From assembly GCA_963819845.1 (NCBI GenBank), contig CAWFXQ010000008.1, forward strand, positions 806,001 through 870,000: 64,000 bases of DNA, given 5' to 3'. Below the pieces are notes generated by a model. It was not told where the DNA came from. It ran no database searches and saw only the letters and a list, made by a program, of their open reading frames with translations. This document shows, piece after piece, positions 1 through 9,003 of the stretch. Position numbers and translations under genes: made by a program. Each line of letters begins with the position of its first letter. The stretch's first letter is position 1. This stretch comes from DATAGF01 sp963819845. GTDB taxonomy: Bacteria > Actinomycetota > Thermoleophilia > Miltoncostaeales > Miltoncostaeaceae.

Positions 1-1920
1 GCCGGCGAGTGGCCCCTGGTGTCCACCAACACCAGCGGCATCCCCATCGCCTCGCTCGCCGAGGGGCGTTCCGACGCCTTCCGCGCCGCCTTCATGGGCA
101 CCCACTTCTTCAACCCGCCCCGCTACGCGCGTCTGCTGGAGCTGATCCCGCTCGCCTCGACCGACCCGGCCCGGGTGGCCTGGGTCGAGGACTACGGGTC
201 GCGCCTGCTGGGCAAGGGGACGGTGATCGCCAAGGACCGGCCCGCCTTCATCGCCAACCGCCTCGGCGTCCACGGCCTCATGACCGCCCTGTCGCTCGCG
301 CAGGAGCTCGGCCTGGGCGTCGACGAGGTCGACGCTCTGACCGGCCCGCTGATCGGCCGGCCGCGCAGCGCCACCTTCCGCACGCTCGACCTCGTGGGCC
401 TCGACGTCGCCGCCCACGTCGCCGACAACTGCCACGCCGACCTGCCCGACGACCCCCGCCGCGACGACTTCGTCGTGCCGCCGGTCATGCGCGGCCTCAT
501 CGAGGCCGGGGCGCTGGGCGAGAAGGCCGGGGCCGGGTTCTTCCGCCGCGAGGGCGGCGAGATCCTCGCCTTCGACCTCGAGACCGGCGACTACCGGCCC
601 CGCCGCTCGCTCGCCTCGGGAGCGGTCGAGCTGGCCCGCGGCGAGGCCGACCTCGGCGCCCGCCTCGCGCTGCTCACGTCGGCCGACGACCGCGCCGGCG
701 AGTTCATGCGCCGCCTGATCGGCTCGGGCCTGGAGTACGCGGCCCAGGTGGGGCCCGAGATCGCCGACTCGGCGGCGGCGGTCGACCGCGCGATGCGCTG
801 GGGCTTCGGCTGGGAGCTCGGCCCCTACCAGACCGCCGAGGCCCTGCGCGCCGCCGGCCGCGACGCCCCGGCCGTCCCGTTCGCCGACGCGGGCGCCGCC
901 GAGCCCGCCCGCCCGGGCTCGCTCGACGTCGCCGCGCTGCGGACGCCGGGCCACGGCGACCTGCCGGGCAACGCGGCCGCGACCCTGGTGGGGCTGCCCG
1001 ACGGCATCCTGGCCCTGGAGCTGCACGCCAAGCTCAACCTGATCGGCGAGGACACCCTCGCGATGATCGAGCGCGCGATCGCCGTCGCGGGCGAGCGCTA
1101 CGACGGCCTGGTCATCGGCACCTCGGCCCCCGACCTGTCGGCCGGCGCGAACCTGGCGCTGATGCTGATGGAGGCCGAGGAGGGCGAGTGGGACGAGCTG
1201 GGGCGGATCGTGCGCCGCTTCCAGGGCGCGATGCGGGCGATCCGCTACAGCCCGGTGCCGGTGGTCGTCGCGCCGCGCGGCCGGGTGCTCGGCGGCGGCG
1301 CGGAGTTCTGCCTCGCGGCCGCCCGGCGGCAGCCGCTGGCGGAGACCTACATCGGCCTCGTGGAGACCGGCGTGGGCCTGATCCCGGCCGGCGCCGGCAC
1401 CACCGCGCTCGCGCGCATGGCCGCCGAGCGCGCCGCCGACCTGCCCAACGACCACTTCTCGACCTTCCGCACCGCGCTCGAGAACACCGCGATGGCGAAG
1501 GTCTCCACCTCCGCCGCCGAGGCGTTCGACCTCGGGCTGCTGCAGCCCGGCGACCTGGTCACCGCCGACCCGGACCGCCTGTGGGCCGACGCCGCGCGCC
1601 AGGCCCGGACCCTCGCCGAGGCCGGCTGGCGGCCCCCGGCCGAGCGGCCGATCCCGGTGCTGGGGCGCCGCGGCGTCGCGGTGGCCGACTCGATGACCTA
1701 CAACCAGGTCGCCGGGCACCAGATGAGCGAGCACGACCGCACCGTGGTGATGGAGCTGGCGCGGGTGATGGCCGGGGGCGACGTCGCCGAGGGCACCGAG
1801 GTGTCCGAGGGCCACCTCCTCGACCTCGAGCGCGAGGCGTTCCTGCGCCTGCTCGGCCGGCCGCTGACCCGCGACCGCATCCGCCACACCCTCAAGACCG
1901 GCAAGCCCCTCCGAAACTGA
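1..1920 (+). CDS. fadN: FadN-type 3-hydroxyacyl-CoA dehydrogenase/enoyl-CoA hydratase, 5' partial
   Basis: The frame is open from base 1, so the true start and most of the NAD-binding Rossmann domain lie outside the window. What remains (about 639 residues) begins in the Rossmann domain ('STNTSGIPIASLA'), continues through the 3HCDH domain ('GTHFFNPPRY', 'FIANRLGVHG') and ends in a crotonase domain ('VLGGGAEFCLAA', 'ETGVGLIPAG'). This dehydrogenase-then-hydratase order is that of FadN rather than proteobacterial FadB. It carries out the hydration and NAD-dependent oxidation steps of fatty-acid beta-oxidation in the cytoplasm. A thiolase, an acyl-CoA dehydrogenase and an acyl-CoA ligase follow on the same strand, the order known from the Bacillus fadNAE operon. 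Confidence 0.92.
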   Translation, partial: AGEWPLVSTNTSGIPIASLAEGRSDAFRAAFMGTHFFNPPRYARLLELIPLASTDPARVAWVEDYGSRLLGKGTVIAKDRPAFIANRLGVHGLMTALSLAQELGLGVDEVDALTGPLIGRPRSATFRTLDLVGLDVAAHVADNCHADLPDDPRRDDFVVPPVMRGLIEAGALGEKAGAGFFRREGGEILAFDLETGDYRPRRSLASGAVELARGEADLGARLALLTSADDRAGEFMRRLIGSGLEYAAQVGPEIADSAAAVDRAMRWGFGWELGPYQTAEALRAAGRDAPAVPFADAGAAEPARPGSLDVAALRTPGHGDLPGNAAATLVGLPDGILALELHAKLNLIGEDTLAMIERAIAVAGERYDGLVIGTSAPDLSAGANLALMLMEAEEGEWDELGRIVRRFQGAMRAIRYSPVPVVVAPRGRVLGGGAEFCLAAARRQPLAETYIGLVETGVGLIPAGAGTTALARMAAERAADLPNDHFSTFRTALENTAMAKVSTSAAEAFDLGLLQPGDLVTADPDRLWADAARQARTLAEAGWRPPAERPIPVLGRRGVAVADSMTYNQVAGHQMSEHDRTVVMELARVMAGGDVAEGTEVSEGHLLDLEREAFLRLLGRPLTRDRIRHTLKTGKPLRN

Positions 1921-1931
1921 CTGGAGCGACG

Positions 1932-3159
1932 ATGCGAGACGCCGTCATCGTGAGCGCCGCGCGCACCGCCGTGGGGAAGGCCCCCCGCGGCGAGCTGTCC
2001 GAGACGGCGCCCGACTCCCTCGGGATGGCCGCGGTGCGGGAGGCGCTGGCCCGCGCCCCGGGGCTCGACCCGGCCGAGGTGGAGGACGTGGTCATGGGCT
2101 GCGCGATGCCCGAGGGCGGCCAGGGCCTGAACATCGCCCGCCAGGTCGCGCTCGGGGCGGGCCTGCCGGTCTCGACCGCCGGCATGACGGTGAGCCGCCT
2201 GTGCGCGTCGGGCCTCCAGGCCCTCGCGATCGCCCACCAGTCGGTCGTCACCGGCGCCACCGACGTGTCGGTCGCCGGCGGGCTCGAGTCGATGAGCGCG
2301 GTCCCCATGATCGGCTGGCACTACGCGCCCAACCCGGGCCTGGCGGAGCGCTGGCCGGAGGTCTACCTCGGCATGGGGCTGACCGGCGAGGAGGTCGCCC
2401 GGCGCGAGACGTCGACCGCGAGGCCCAGGACGCCTGGGGCCTGCGGAGCCACCAGCGCGCGGCCGCCGCCCAGGACGCCGGCCTCTTCCGCGACGAGATC
2501 GTGCCGCTCGAGGTGGAGCGACGCGGGTCGAGGACGGCCGCCCCCACGTGGAGATCGTCCGCTTCGAGGCCGACGAGGGCATCCGCCGCGACACCGACGA
2601 GGCCCGCATGGCCGGGCTGCGGCCCGCCTTCGACCGCAGCGGCACGGTCACGGCGGGCAACAGCTCCCAGATCAGCGACGGCGCGGCCGCGCTGGTGGTG
2701 ATGGAGGGCGAGCGGGCGAGCCGGCTGGGCCTGGAGCCGCTGGGCCGGCTGGTGTCGTTCGCCACGGCCGGCGTCGACGCCCGAGGTGATGGGCATCGGC
2801 CCGGTCGAGGCCGTGCCGAAGGCGCTCGCCAAGGCGGGCCTGACCCTCGACGACATCGGCGTGATCGAGCTGAACGAGGCCTTCGCCGCCCAGGTCGTGG
2901 CCGTCGTGCGGCGGCTCGGCCTCGACGAGGAGCGGACGAACGTGAACGGCGGGGCGATCGCGCTCGGGCACCCGCTCGGCGCCACCGGCGCCAAGCTCAC
3001 CGTGCAGATCCTCTCCGAGCTCGCCCGGCGCAAGGAGCGCTACGGGTTCGTGACCATGTGCGTCGGGGGTGGCCAGGGCGCCGGCGGGCGTCATCGAGTG
3101 GCTCGGCGGGCGCCAGCCCGCGGTCGGCCGCGGAGCGCAGGATGGAGGAGGCAGCCTGA
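1932..3159 (+). CDS. fadA: acetyl-CoA acyltransferase (thiolase), frame broken several times
   Basis: ATG at 1932, 11 bases after fadN. The protein is a full-length thiolase only if several frames are joined. The nucleophilic Cys sits about residue 91 ('SRLCASGLQA'), and the C-terminal half shows 'IELNEAFAAQ', the His motif 'GGAIALGHPLGATG' and the second Cys 'CVGGGQG'. Conserved sequence jumps frame near 2407, 2523, 2781 and 3080, each consistent with a one-base indel. The family is about 390 residues, matching the span. The exact stop is unclear: TGA at 3157-3159 is in one of the possible frames and overlaps the fadE ATG. It releases acetyl-CoA in the last step of beta-oxidation. I read the indels as sequence errors because all catalytic motifs survive. 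Confidence 0.85.
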
Positions 3160-4928
3160 TGACCACGGCCCAGACGACACCGCCGGGCGGCGGGTTCCTC
3201 GTCGCCCCGACCGCGCCGGAGGCGGTCTTCACCCCCGAGGCGCCTGAGCGCGGAGCAGCGCGCGATCGGCGGGGCCGGTGCGAGCCAGTTCGTCGAGACG
3301 CAGGTGGGCCCGCGCGCCGAGGCCGTCGAGGGGCGGACTACGCGGTCCACCGCGAGCTGCTGGCGCGGCTCGGCGCCGACGGCTTCGTGGGCATGGACGT
3401 GCCCGAGGCCTATGGCGGCGCCGGGCTCGACACGGTCACCTCGGTGATCGTGAGCGAGTCGCTATCGGCCGCCGACTCGTTCGCGGTGACCTACCTGGCG
3501 CACGCGGGCATCGGCACCCTGCCGCTGGTCTTCTTCGGCACCGAGGAGCAGCGCGCCCGCTACCTGCCGGGCCTGGCGGCCGGCACCACCGTGGGCGCCT
3601 ACGCGCTCACCGAGCCGGGGTCGGGCTCCGACGCCCGCGCCATGCGCACGACCGCGGCGAGGCTCCCGGACGGCGGCTACCGCCTGGACGGGACCAAGCA
3701 GTTCATCACCAACGCCGGCTTCGCCGACCTCTTCACGCTCTACGCCCGCATGGAGGACGGCGGCATCGCCGCGTTCCTGGTGGAGCGCGACGCCGACGGC
3801 CTGAGCGTGGGCGCGGAGGAGCACAAGATGGGCATCAAGGGCAGCTCCACCTGCCCCGTGGTGCTCGAGGGCGTCGAGGTGCCGGCGCAGGCCCTGCTGG
3901 GCGAGACGGGCAAGGGCCACAGGATCGCCTTCAACATCCTCAACGTCGGCCGCTTCAAGCTGGCCGCCGCGGCGCTGGGCGGCATGAAGCGCTCGCTCGA
4001 CCAGGCGCTGGCCTACGCGAGCGAGCGCGAGGCCTTCGGGCGCCCGATCATCGGCTTCCCGCTGGTCGCGGCCAAGATCGCCGGGATGGCGAGCCGCACC
4101 TACGCGGTCGAGTCGGTGACCTACCGCATCGCCGGCATGCTCGACGCGCGCCTGCACGCCGCGGGCGACGGGGCGGGCCCCGAGGCCTTCCGCGCCGCGC
4201 TCGAGGAGTACGCCGTCGAGTGCTCGATCGCCAAGGTGCTCGGCAGCGAGGAGCTCGACTGGACGGTCGACCAGCTCGTGCAGGTGCACGGCGGCTACGG
4301 CTACACGGCCGAGTTCCCGGCCGAACGGGCCTACCGCGACGCGCGCATCAACCGCATCTGGGAGGGCACCAACGAGATCAACCGCCTGCTGGTGCCGGGC
4401 ACCCTCGTGAAGCGCGCCATGCAGGGCCGGCTCGACCTGCTGGGCCCGGCCAAGCGCGCCGCCGAGGCCCTGCTCGGCGGCGACGCCGGCGACGCGCCGG
4501 CCGACGGGCCCCTGGCCGCCGAGGCGGCGCTGGTCGCGGGCGCCCGCACGGTGGGGCTGCTCTGCGCCGGGGCCGCGTTCCAGCGCTTCGGCACCGGGCT
4601 CGAGGAGCAGCAGGAGGTGCTCGCCGACCTCGCCGACCTCTCGATCGACCTCTTCGCGGCCGAGAGCGCGCTGCTTCGCGCCCAGGCGGCGGCGGGCCGC
4701 GACGACGCCGCGGTCCACGCCGACCTCGCGCGCGTCGTGGTGCACGAGCGCGCCGCGGCGATCGACGCGCGGGCCCGCGCCCTGGCCGGCTCCCTCGGCG
4801 AGGGCGACGAGGCGCGCATGCTCCAGTCGGGGGTCCGCCGCATCATGCGCGCCGACCCGGTCGACCGCGTCGCCCTGGTGCGGCGGGTCGGCGAGCGGGT
4901 GGTGGAGGCCGGTGGCTACCCCGTCTAG
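3159..4928 (+). CDS. fadE: acyl-CoA dehydrogenase, FadE type, N-terminal double frameshift
   Basis: ATG 3159, preceded by a GGAGGA-like ribosome site at 3144-3150. This FAD-dependent enzyme introduces the first double bond into acyl-CoA. From about 3340 onward the frame is intact: 'YALTEPGSGSDA', 'QFITNAGFAD', 'GGYGYTAEF' and the catalytic-base segment 'RIWEGTNEIN', then the roughly 160-residue extra C-terminal helical domain found in FadE proteins near 590 residues. Between about 3240 and 3335 the conserved N-terminus ('LSAEQRAIGG', 'FVETQVGPRAEAVEG') is read in another frame, so two compensating indels are present. It overlaps fadD by 17 bases, which suggests coupled translation. Confidence 0.87.
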   Translation: MTTAQTTPPGGGFLVAPTAPEAVFTPEAPERGAARDRRGRCEPVRRDAGGPARRGRRGADYAVHRELLARLGADGFVGMDVPEAYGGAGLDTVTSVIVSESLSAADSFAVTYLAHAGIGTLPLVFFGTEEQRARYLPGLAAGTTVGAYALTEPGSGSDARAMRTTAARLPDGGYRLDGTKQFITNAGFADLFTLYARMEDGGIAAFLVERDADGLSVGAEEHKMGIKGSSTCPVVLEGVEVPAQALLGETGKGHRIAFNILNVGRFKLAAAALGGMKRSLDQALAYASEREAFGRPIIGFPLVAAKIAGMASRTYAVESVTYRIAGMLDARLHAAGDGAGPEAFRAALEEYAVECSIAKVLGSEELDWTVDQLVQVHGGYGYTAEFPAERAYRDARINRIWEGTNEINRLLVPGTLVKRAMQGRLDLLGPAKRAAEALLGGDAGDAPADGPLAAEAALVAGARTVGLLCAGAAFQRFGTGLEEQQEVLADLADLSIDLFAAESALLRAQAAAGRDDAAVHADLARVVVHERAAAIDARARALAGSLGEGDEARMLQSGVRRIMRADPVDRVALVRRVGERVVEAGGYPV

Positions 4929-6606
4929 CGCCACGCGGCCGTGGCTGGCGCGCTACGACGCCGGCGTCGCACCCGAGATCGAGGTCCCGCCGGGCACTCT
5001 CGACGCGCTCGCCCGCGCGGCCGCCGAGCGCGACCCCGACGGCGTGGCGACCGACTTCCTCGGCGCCCGCATGACGTTCCGCGAGCTCGACGGCGCGATC
5101 GACCGCTTCGCCCGGGCGCTGACCGGCCTGGGGCTGCGCGGCGGCCAGCGCGTGAGCCTGCACCTGCCGACCTGCCCGGCGTTCATGGTCGCGCTGCTCG
5201 GCACGATGCGGGCGGGCGGCATCGCGGTGCCCATGAACCCGCTCTACACCGAGCACGAGCTGGTGGGGCTGATGGGCCAGACGACCCCGGCCCTCTCGGT
5301 GACCCTCGACCTGGTGCACCCACGGGTGGCGGCGGCGCGGGCCGCGGTCAACGGCGGGGCCGCCGAGGCCCCGGTCGTCTGCGTGGGCATCCACCAGATG
5401 CTGCCCGCGCCGATCCGCTGGCTCTACCCGCTCAAGGCGCGCCGCGAGGGACGGTGGAAGCCGCTCGAGGACACCGCGGCCACGCCGTCCCTGCCGGACC
5501 TCCTGGCCCGGACCCCGGACGGGCCGGTCGCCGCGGCCGGCCGCCCCGAGGACCCGGCCGTCCTCCAGCCGACCGGCGGCACGACGGGCGTGCCGAGGTT
5601 CGCGACGCTGAGCCACCGCAACCTGCTGGCCAACGCCGCTCAGGTGCGCGCGTGGCTCGCCGTCGAGCCGCAGCCCGGCGACGCGATGCTGTGCGCCCTG
5701 CCCCTCTTCCACATCTACGGGCTCACGGTCGCCATGAGCTTCTCGCTGATGACCGCCATGACCCAGGTGATGCTGCCGCGCTTCGACGCCGGCCAGGTGC
5801 TGAAGACGATCGCGCGCACGCGGCCGCGGTTCTTCCCCGGCGCGCCGATCATGTACGGCGCGGTGGCCGACCACCCCAAGGCCGGGGCCTACGACCTCAC
5901 CTCCATCGAGTGCTGCATCAGCGGCTCGGCGGCGCTCGACCCCGAGCTGCAGCGGCGCTTCGAGGCCGCCACCGGCGCCCGCATGGTGGAGGGCTACGGG
6001 CTCAGCGAGGCCAGCCCGGTCACCCACTGCAACCCGCTCGACGGCGAGCGGCGTGCCGGCTCGATCGGCCTGCCGTTCCCCTCGACCGAGGCCCGCATCC
6101 TGGACCTCGAGACGCGCTCGCGCCCGGTGAGCCCGGGCGAGCCGGGCGAGCTGCACGTGCGCGGCCCGCAGGTGATGGACGGCTACTGGGGCCGCCCGGA
6201 GGACACCGCCGCGGCCTTCCGCGACGGCTGGCTGGCCACCGGCGACGTGGCGACGATGGACGACGACGGCTATTTCCGGATCGTCGACCGGCTCAAGGAC
6301 CTCATCATCGTGGGCGGCCTCAACGTCTACCCGCGGGAGGTCGAGGAGGTGCTCACCGCGCACCCGGCGGTCGACCGGGCGGCGGTCGTGGCGATGGCCG
6401 ACGAGCGCCACGGCGAGGTGCCGCGGGCCGTCTGCACGCTGAGGCCGGGCGCGTCCGCCACCCCGGACGAGCTCATCGCCCACTGCGCCGAGAGCCTGGC
6501 CCGCTACAAGGTGCCGCGGCGGGTGGAGCTGCGCGACGAGCTGCCGGTGACCTTCATCGGCAAGGTGCTGCGGCGCGAGCTCAGCGAGGAGACGCCGGCG
6601 CACTGA
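4912..6606 (+). CDS. fadD: long-chain acyl-CoA ligase (AMP-forming)
   Basis: GTG start at 4912 inside the end of fadE; 564 residues, normal for the ANL superfamily. It activates fatty acids to acyl-CoA using ATP and so feeds the preceding beta-oxidation genes. Visible motifs are the P-loop-like 'TGGTTGVPRFATLSH', the A5 motif 'EGYGLSEASPVTHCN', the ATP-binding Asp in 'DGWLATGDVATMDDDGYF', the hinge 'DRLKDLIIVGGLNVYPRE' and the C-terminal catalytic Lys in 'GKVLRREL'. The frame is intact. Its 3' end overlaps the convergent MBL gene by 26 bases. A shorter-chain substrate is possible; specificity cannot be read from the sequence. Confidence 0.92.
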   Translation: MATPSSATRPWLARYDAGVAPEIEVPPGTLDALARAAAERDPDGVATDFLGARMTFRELDGAIDRFARALTGLGLRGGQRVSLHLPTCPAFMVALLGTMRAGGIAVPMNPLYTEHELVGLMGQTTPALSVTLDLVHPRVAAARAAVNGGAAEAPVVCVGIHQMLPAPIRWLYPLKARREGRWKPLEDTAATPSLPDLLARTPDGPVAAAGRPEDPAVLQPTGGTTGVPRFATLSHRNLLANAAQVRAWLAVEPQPGDAMLCALPLFHIYGLTVAMSFSLMTAMTQVMLPRFDAGQVLKTIARTRPRFFPGAPIMYGAVADHPKAGAYDLTSIECCISGSAALDPELQRRFEAATGARMVEGYGLSEASPVTHCNPLDGERRAGSIGLPFPSTEARILDLETRSRPVSPGEPGELHVRGPQVMDGYWGRPEDTAAAFRDGWLATGDVATMDDDGYFRIVDRLKDLIIVGGLNVYPREVEEVLTAHPAVDRAAVVAMADERHGEVPRAVCTLRPGASATPDELIAHCAESLARYKVPRRVELRDELPVTFIGKVLRRELSEETPAH

Positions 6607-7549
6607 ACGCCGGGCGCCCGTCGCCGCCGGCGACGGACTCGGCCCGCCCCAGCGCGGCCAGCCGCCGCAGGTGGGCAAGGGCCTCGGCCATCGCGAAGCT
6701 GCGCTGGCCGGCGTCGAGCTCGGCCGGCCAGAGGTCGAGCGAGACCTCGTAGGCGCTGCGCGGCTCCGGCCCCAGGGCCGCGGCCGCGCGGTCGAGGCGG
6801 TCGCGGTGGTGGGCCGCGGTCTCGCGGGCGCGCCCGGCCGGGTCGGCCACCGGGTCGCCGTGGCCCGGGAGCACCACCCGGGGCGCGACAGCGGCGATGC
6901 GGTCGAGCGTGTCCAGGTACAGCGCGAGCGGGTCGGGGTCGCAGCCCGGCCAGACCCCGACGCTGGGGCTGATGTCGGGCAGCAGGGCGTCGCCGCCCAC
7001 CAGCACGCCCTCGCGGAGCAGGCCGATGTGCCCGTCGGCGTGGCCGGGCAGGGCCACCACCTCCCAGCCGTCGACGCGGTCGCCGGGGTCGAGCGGCTGC
7101 GACGGCGCCGGCCGGGCCAGCGATGCCAGCGCCCGCCACGACGCCTCGGCCGCCGCCGCCTCGGCGGGCGGCGTCCCGTGGGTCGTCGCGTGATCGCGCA
7201 ACGACACGGGCCAGGCGCCGTCGCCGTAGGCCGCCGCCGCCTGGTCGCGGTCGAGCCGGCCCTGCAGCACGGGCCCGGCGGCCAGCGGGGCGACGTCGGC
7301 GGCGGCGCCGATGTGGTTGACGTGCATGTGGGTGATCACCACCCGCGCAAGCGGCGCGTCGAGGCCGGCGACCACCTCCCGCCAGGCCGCGGCGGCGCCG
7401 GGCACGCCCAGCCCGGTGTCAACCAGCGTCCAGCCCGTCGCGCCGCGCAGCAGGTAGCAGTGGACGTGCCCCACGCCGACGACCTCGTGGAAGGTCACCC
7501 GGCGGACGCCGGGGAGCACGTCGGCGAGGGAGGGCGTCACCGTGGGCAT
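6581..7549 (-). CDS. MBL-fold metallohydrolase with altered HxHxDH motif
   Basis: About 322 residues of the glyoxalase II/metallo-beta-lactamase fold: 'YLLRGATGWTLVDTGLG', the metal motif 'THMHVNHIG', the later ligands 'ALPGHADGHIG' and 'VGGDALLPDI', and 'VVLPGHGDPV'. The usual HxHxDH is HMHVNH here, with Asn in place of the metal-2 Asp. I place the start at ATG 7549, because the longer reading needs a TTG at 7567 inside a palindromic site. A GTG nine bases after a GGGAG is also possible. Convergent with fadD, which suggests a thioesterase or lactonase role in acyl metabolism, but the substrate is unknown. Confidence 0.85.
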   Translation of the reverse strand: MPTVTPSLADVLPGVRRVTFHEVVGVGHVHCYLLRGATGWTLVDTGLGVPGAAAAWREVVAGLDAPLARVVITHMHVNHIGAAADVAPLAAGPVLQGRLDRDQAAAAYGDGAWPVSLRDHATTHGTPPAEAAAAEASWRALASLARPAPSQPLDPGDRVDGWEVVALPGHADGHIGLLREGVLVGGDALLPDISPSVGVWPGCDPDPLALYLDTLDRIAAVAPRVVLPGHGDPVADPAGRARETAAHHRDRLDRAAAALGPEPRSAYEVSLDLWPAELDAGQRSFAMAEALAHLRRLAALGRAESVAGGDGRPAFSAPASPR

Positions 7550-7568
7550 CTCCCGCGACGCTATCAAA

Positions 7569-7578
7569 CGAACGTTCG
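7569..7578. promoter_or_regulatory. perfect 10-bp palindrome, candidate TetR-type operator
   Basis: CGAACGTTCG is a perfect inverted repeat in the gap between the divergent genes at 6581-7549 and 7615-8383. It abuts a TTGACA element. TetR-family repressors of fatty-acid genes often bind short palindromes of this kind, so a binding site is plausible. No regulator gene lies beside it. Confidence 0.35.
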
Positions 7579-7579
7579 G

Positions 7580-7614
7580 TTGACATCGCCGCCGCCCTTT
7601 GTCACGCTTCTGCT
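7580..7614 (+). promoter_or_regulatory. candidate promoter giving a leaderless transcript
   Basis: TTGACA at 7580-7585, a 17-base spacer, then CACGCT at 7603-7608 as a weak -10. The GTG start of the next gene is at 7615, seven bases after the -10. No ribosome-binding site precedes that GTG, so a leaderless mRNA starting at the GTG fits. The palindrome at 7569-7578 touches the -35. Confidence 0.4.
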
Positions 7615-8383
7615 GTGAGCCGGAAGGGCTACATCCTGCTCGGCGTCGGAGTCCTGGTGGTCGTCCTCGTGGTCGGGGGCTTCCTCTTCTGGCGCACGCT
7701 CGACGACACCGACCCGGTGACGGCCTCGGACGCCCTCACCGAGTACCGCCAGGACCCGGGCAGCGGTCAGGCCGACGCGGCCGTCGGGCTCCCGGCACCG
7801 GGCGTCTACGAGTACGACGTGACCGGCTCGGAGCAGCTGGCGCGCGGCCCCGTGAGCATCGACCGGGAGCTGCCGGCGGTGGCGCCGATGATCGTTCGCC
7901 ACGTCGGCGGCGGCTACGAGACCGACCTGCGCTACTCCGACGGCCACACCGAGCTGTCGCGCTACGACCTGCGGCCGGCGGGGGCCTACGTGACCTTCGC
8001 CCGCACGGTCGTCGAGACGCCGCTCAGCACCACGACCCGCGACCGCGAGTGGACGCCTCCGCTCCTGCGCTTCCCCGTCCGGCCGAAGGTGGGCCAGGAC
8101 TGGGGCGGGCCGTTCACGGCGGGCGACCTCCAGCTGCAGATCCGCAGCGAGGTGCTGCGGTTCGAGAAGGCGACGATCGGCGGGCGCGCGGTCAACGCCT
8201 TCGTGATCGAGTCGCGCCAGCAGATCACCGGCGAGTACACCGGGCAGCGCACCGAGACCTTCTGGTACTCGCCCGCCACCGGGCTGGTGGTGAAGTACGC
8301 GATCGAGTCGAACCCTCGACGGGCCGACCGACTTCGACATCACGGCGGAGCAGACCCTCCGCTCGCTGGAGCCGCAGGTCTAG
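7615..8383 (+). CDS. membrane-anchored protein of unknown function, C-terminal frameshift
   Basis: GTG start at 7615. One N-terminal membrane helix (residues about 6-28, 'ILLGVGVLVVVLVVGGFLFW') precedes a hydrophilic, beta-rich domain of about 220 residues ('APGVYEYDVTGSEQLARG', 'TFWYSPATGLVVKYAIES'), which should lie outside the membrane. Near 8312 the frame changes; the continuation '-DGPTDFDITAEQTLRSLE' runs to a TAG at 8381-8383. Without the shift the protein would read into unlikely sequence to 8421. I do not recognise the family. It overlaps the convergent gene at 8340-8945 by 44 bases. Confidence 0.65.
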
Positions 8384-8945
8384 CGACCACCGTCAGGGGC
8401 GCGTCGATCAGCGCGCGGTAGGCGCGCCGGTCGCGGCGGTAGTAGTAGAGGTCGTAGACCAGCAGGTTCACGGGGACCCAGAGGATCACCCACGAGGCGA
8501 CCGACAGCCCAGCGGCGATGGGATCCCACTCGTCCTCGATGCTGCTCGCCAGGCCGTTGAGGACGATGACGGCCACGAAGCCCCAGACCAGCGCGCGGAA
8601 GCCGAAGCGGCGCGTGTCGTCGATCTCGTCGTCGAGCAGGTCGATCTTGCGGCGGCAGTAGCGGTCGATCGCGGCCCGGACCCGCTCCTGGAGATCGGCC
8701 GGGGGGTCCGGGCCGGGGAGCTCGACCGTCACCGAGGCCGTCGCGCCCTTCTTGGCGGGCCGCAGCGCGGCGAGCATCTGCTCCACCCCGGAGCGCTCGT
8801 CGTAGCCGGCGTGGTCCTCGCGGAACGGGTCCAGCTCCGGCGGCCGGAACAGGTCCTCGGCGCGCAGCAGGCGCACGCGCAGGTCCACCCGGTCCGGGCG
8901 TCTGCTCCAGGGCCGGCGGCGGCCCGGTTCGCGGTCGGAGGTCAT
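8340..8945 (-). CDS. small membrane protein, two predicted helices
   Basis: 201 residues from ATG 8945. The N-terminal half is charged ('DLRVRLLRAEDLF', 'AIDRYCRRKIDLLDDEIDD'). Two hydrophobic helices follow at about residues 115-137 ('FRALVWGFVAVIVLNGLAS') and 146-168 ('LSVASWVILWVPVNLLVYDL'), then a basic stretch 'YYYRRDRRAYRALI'. This resembles the 2TM-domain type, with cytoplasmic ends. No function is known to me. No clear ribosome site precedes the ATG. Confidence 0.62.
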   Translation of the reverse strand: MTSDREPGRRRPWSRRPDRVDLRVRLLRAEDLFRPPELDPFREDHAGYDERSGVEQMLAALRPAKKGATASVTVELPGPDPPADLQERVRAAIDRYCRRKIDLLDDEIDDTRRFGFRALVWGFVAVIVLNGLASSIEDEWDPIAAGLSVASWVILWVPVNLLVYDLYYYRRDRRAYRALIDAPLTVVARPAAPASGGSAPP

Positions 8946-9003
8946 GGCGGGGCGACCCTACCCCAGCCCGCGGAACCGTCCGCGGGCAGTCCTCGAACCC
9001 CCC

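Noticed and set aside
9..2789. 926-residue open frame over fadN and fadA
   Set aside because: Shadow frame. Only its last part (from 1932) coincides with the true thiolase frame; the rest is Arg/Pro-rich antisense-like sequence typical of high-GC DNA.
3462..4934. 490-residue minus-strand open frame
   Set aside because: Antisense shadow of fadE, His/Gln/Arg-rich with no domain.
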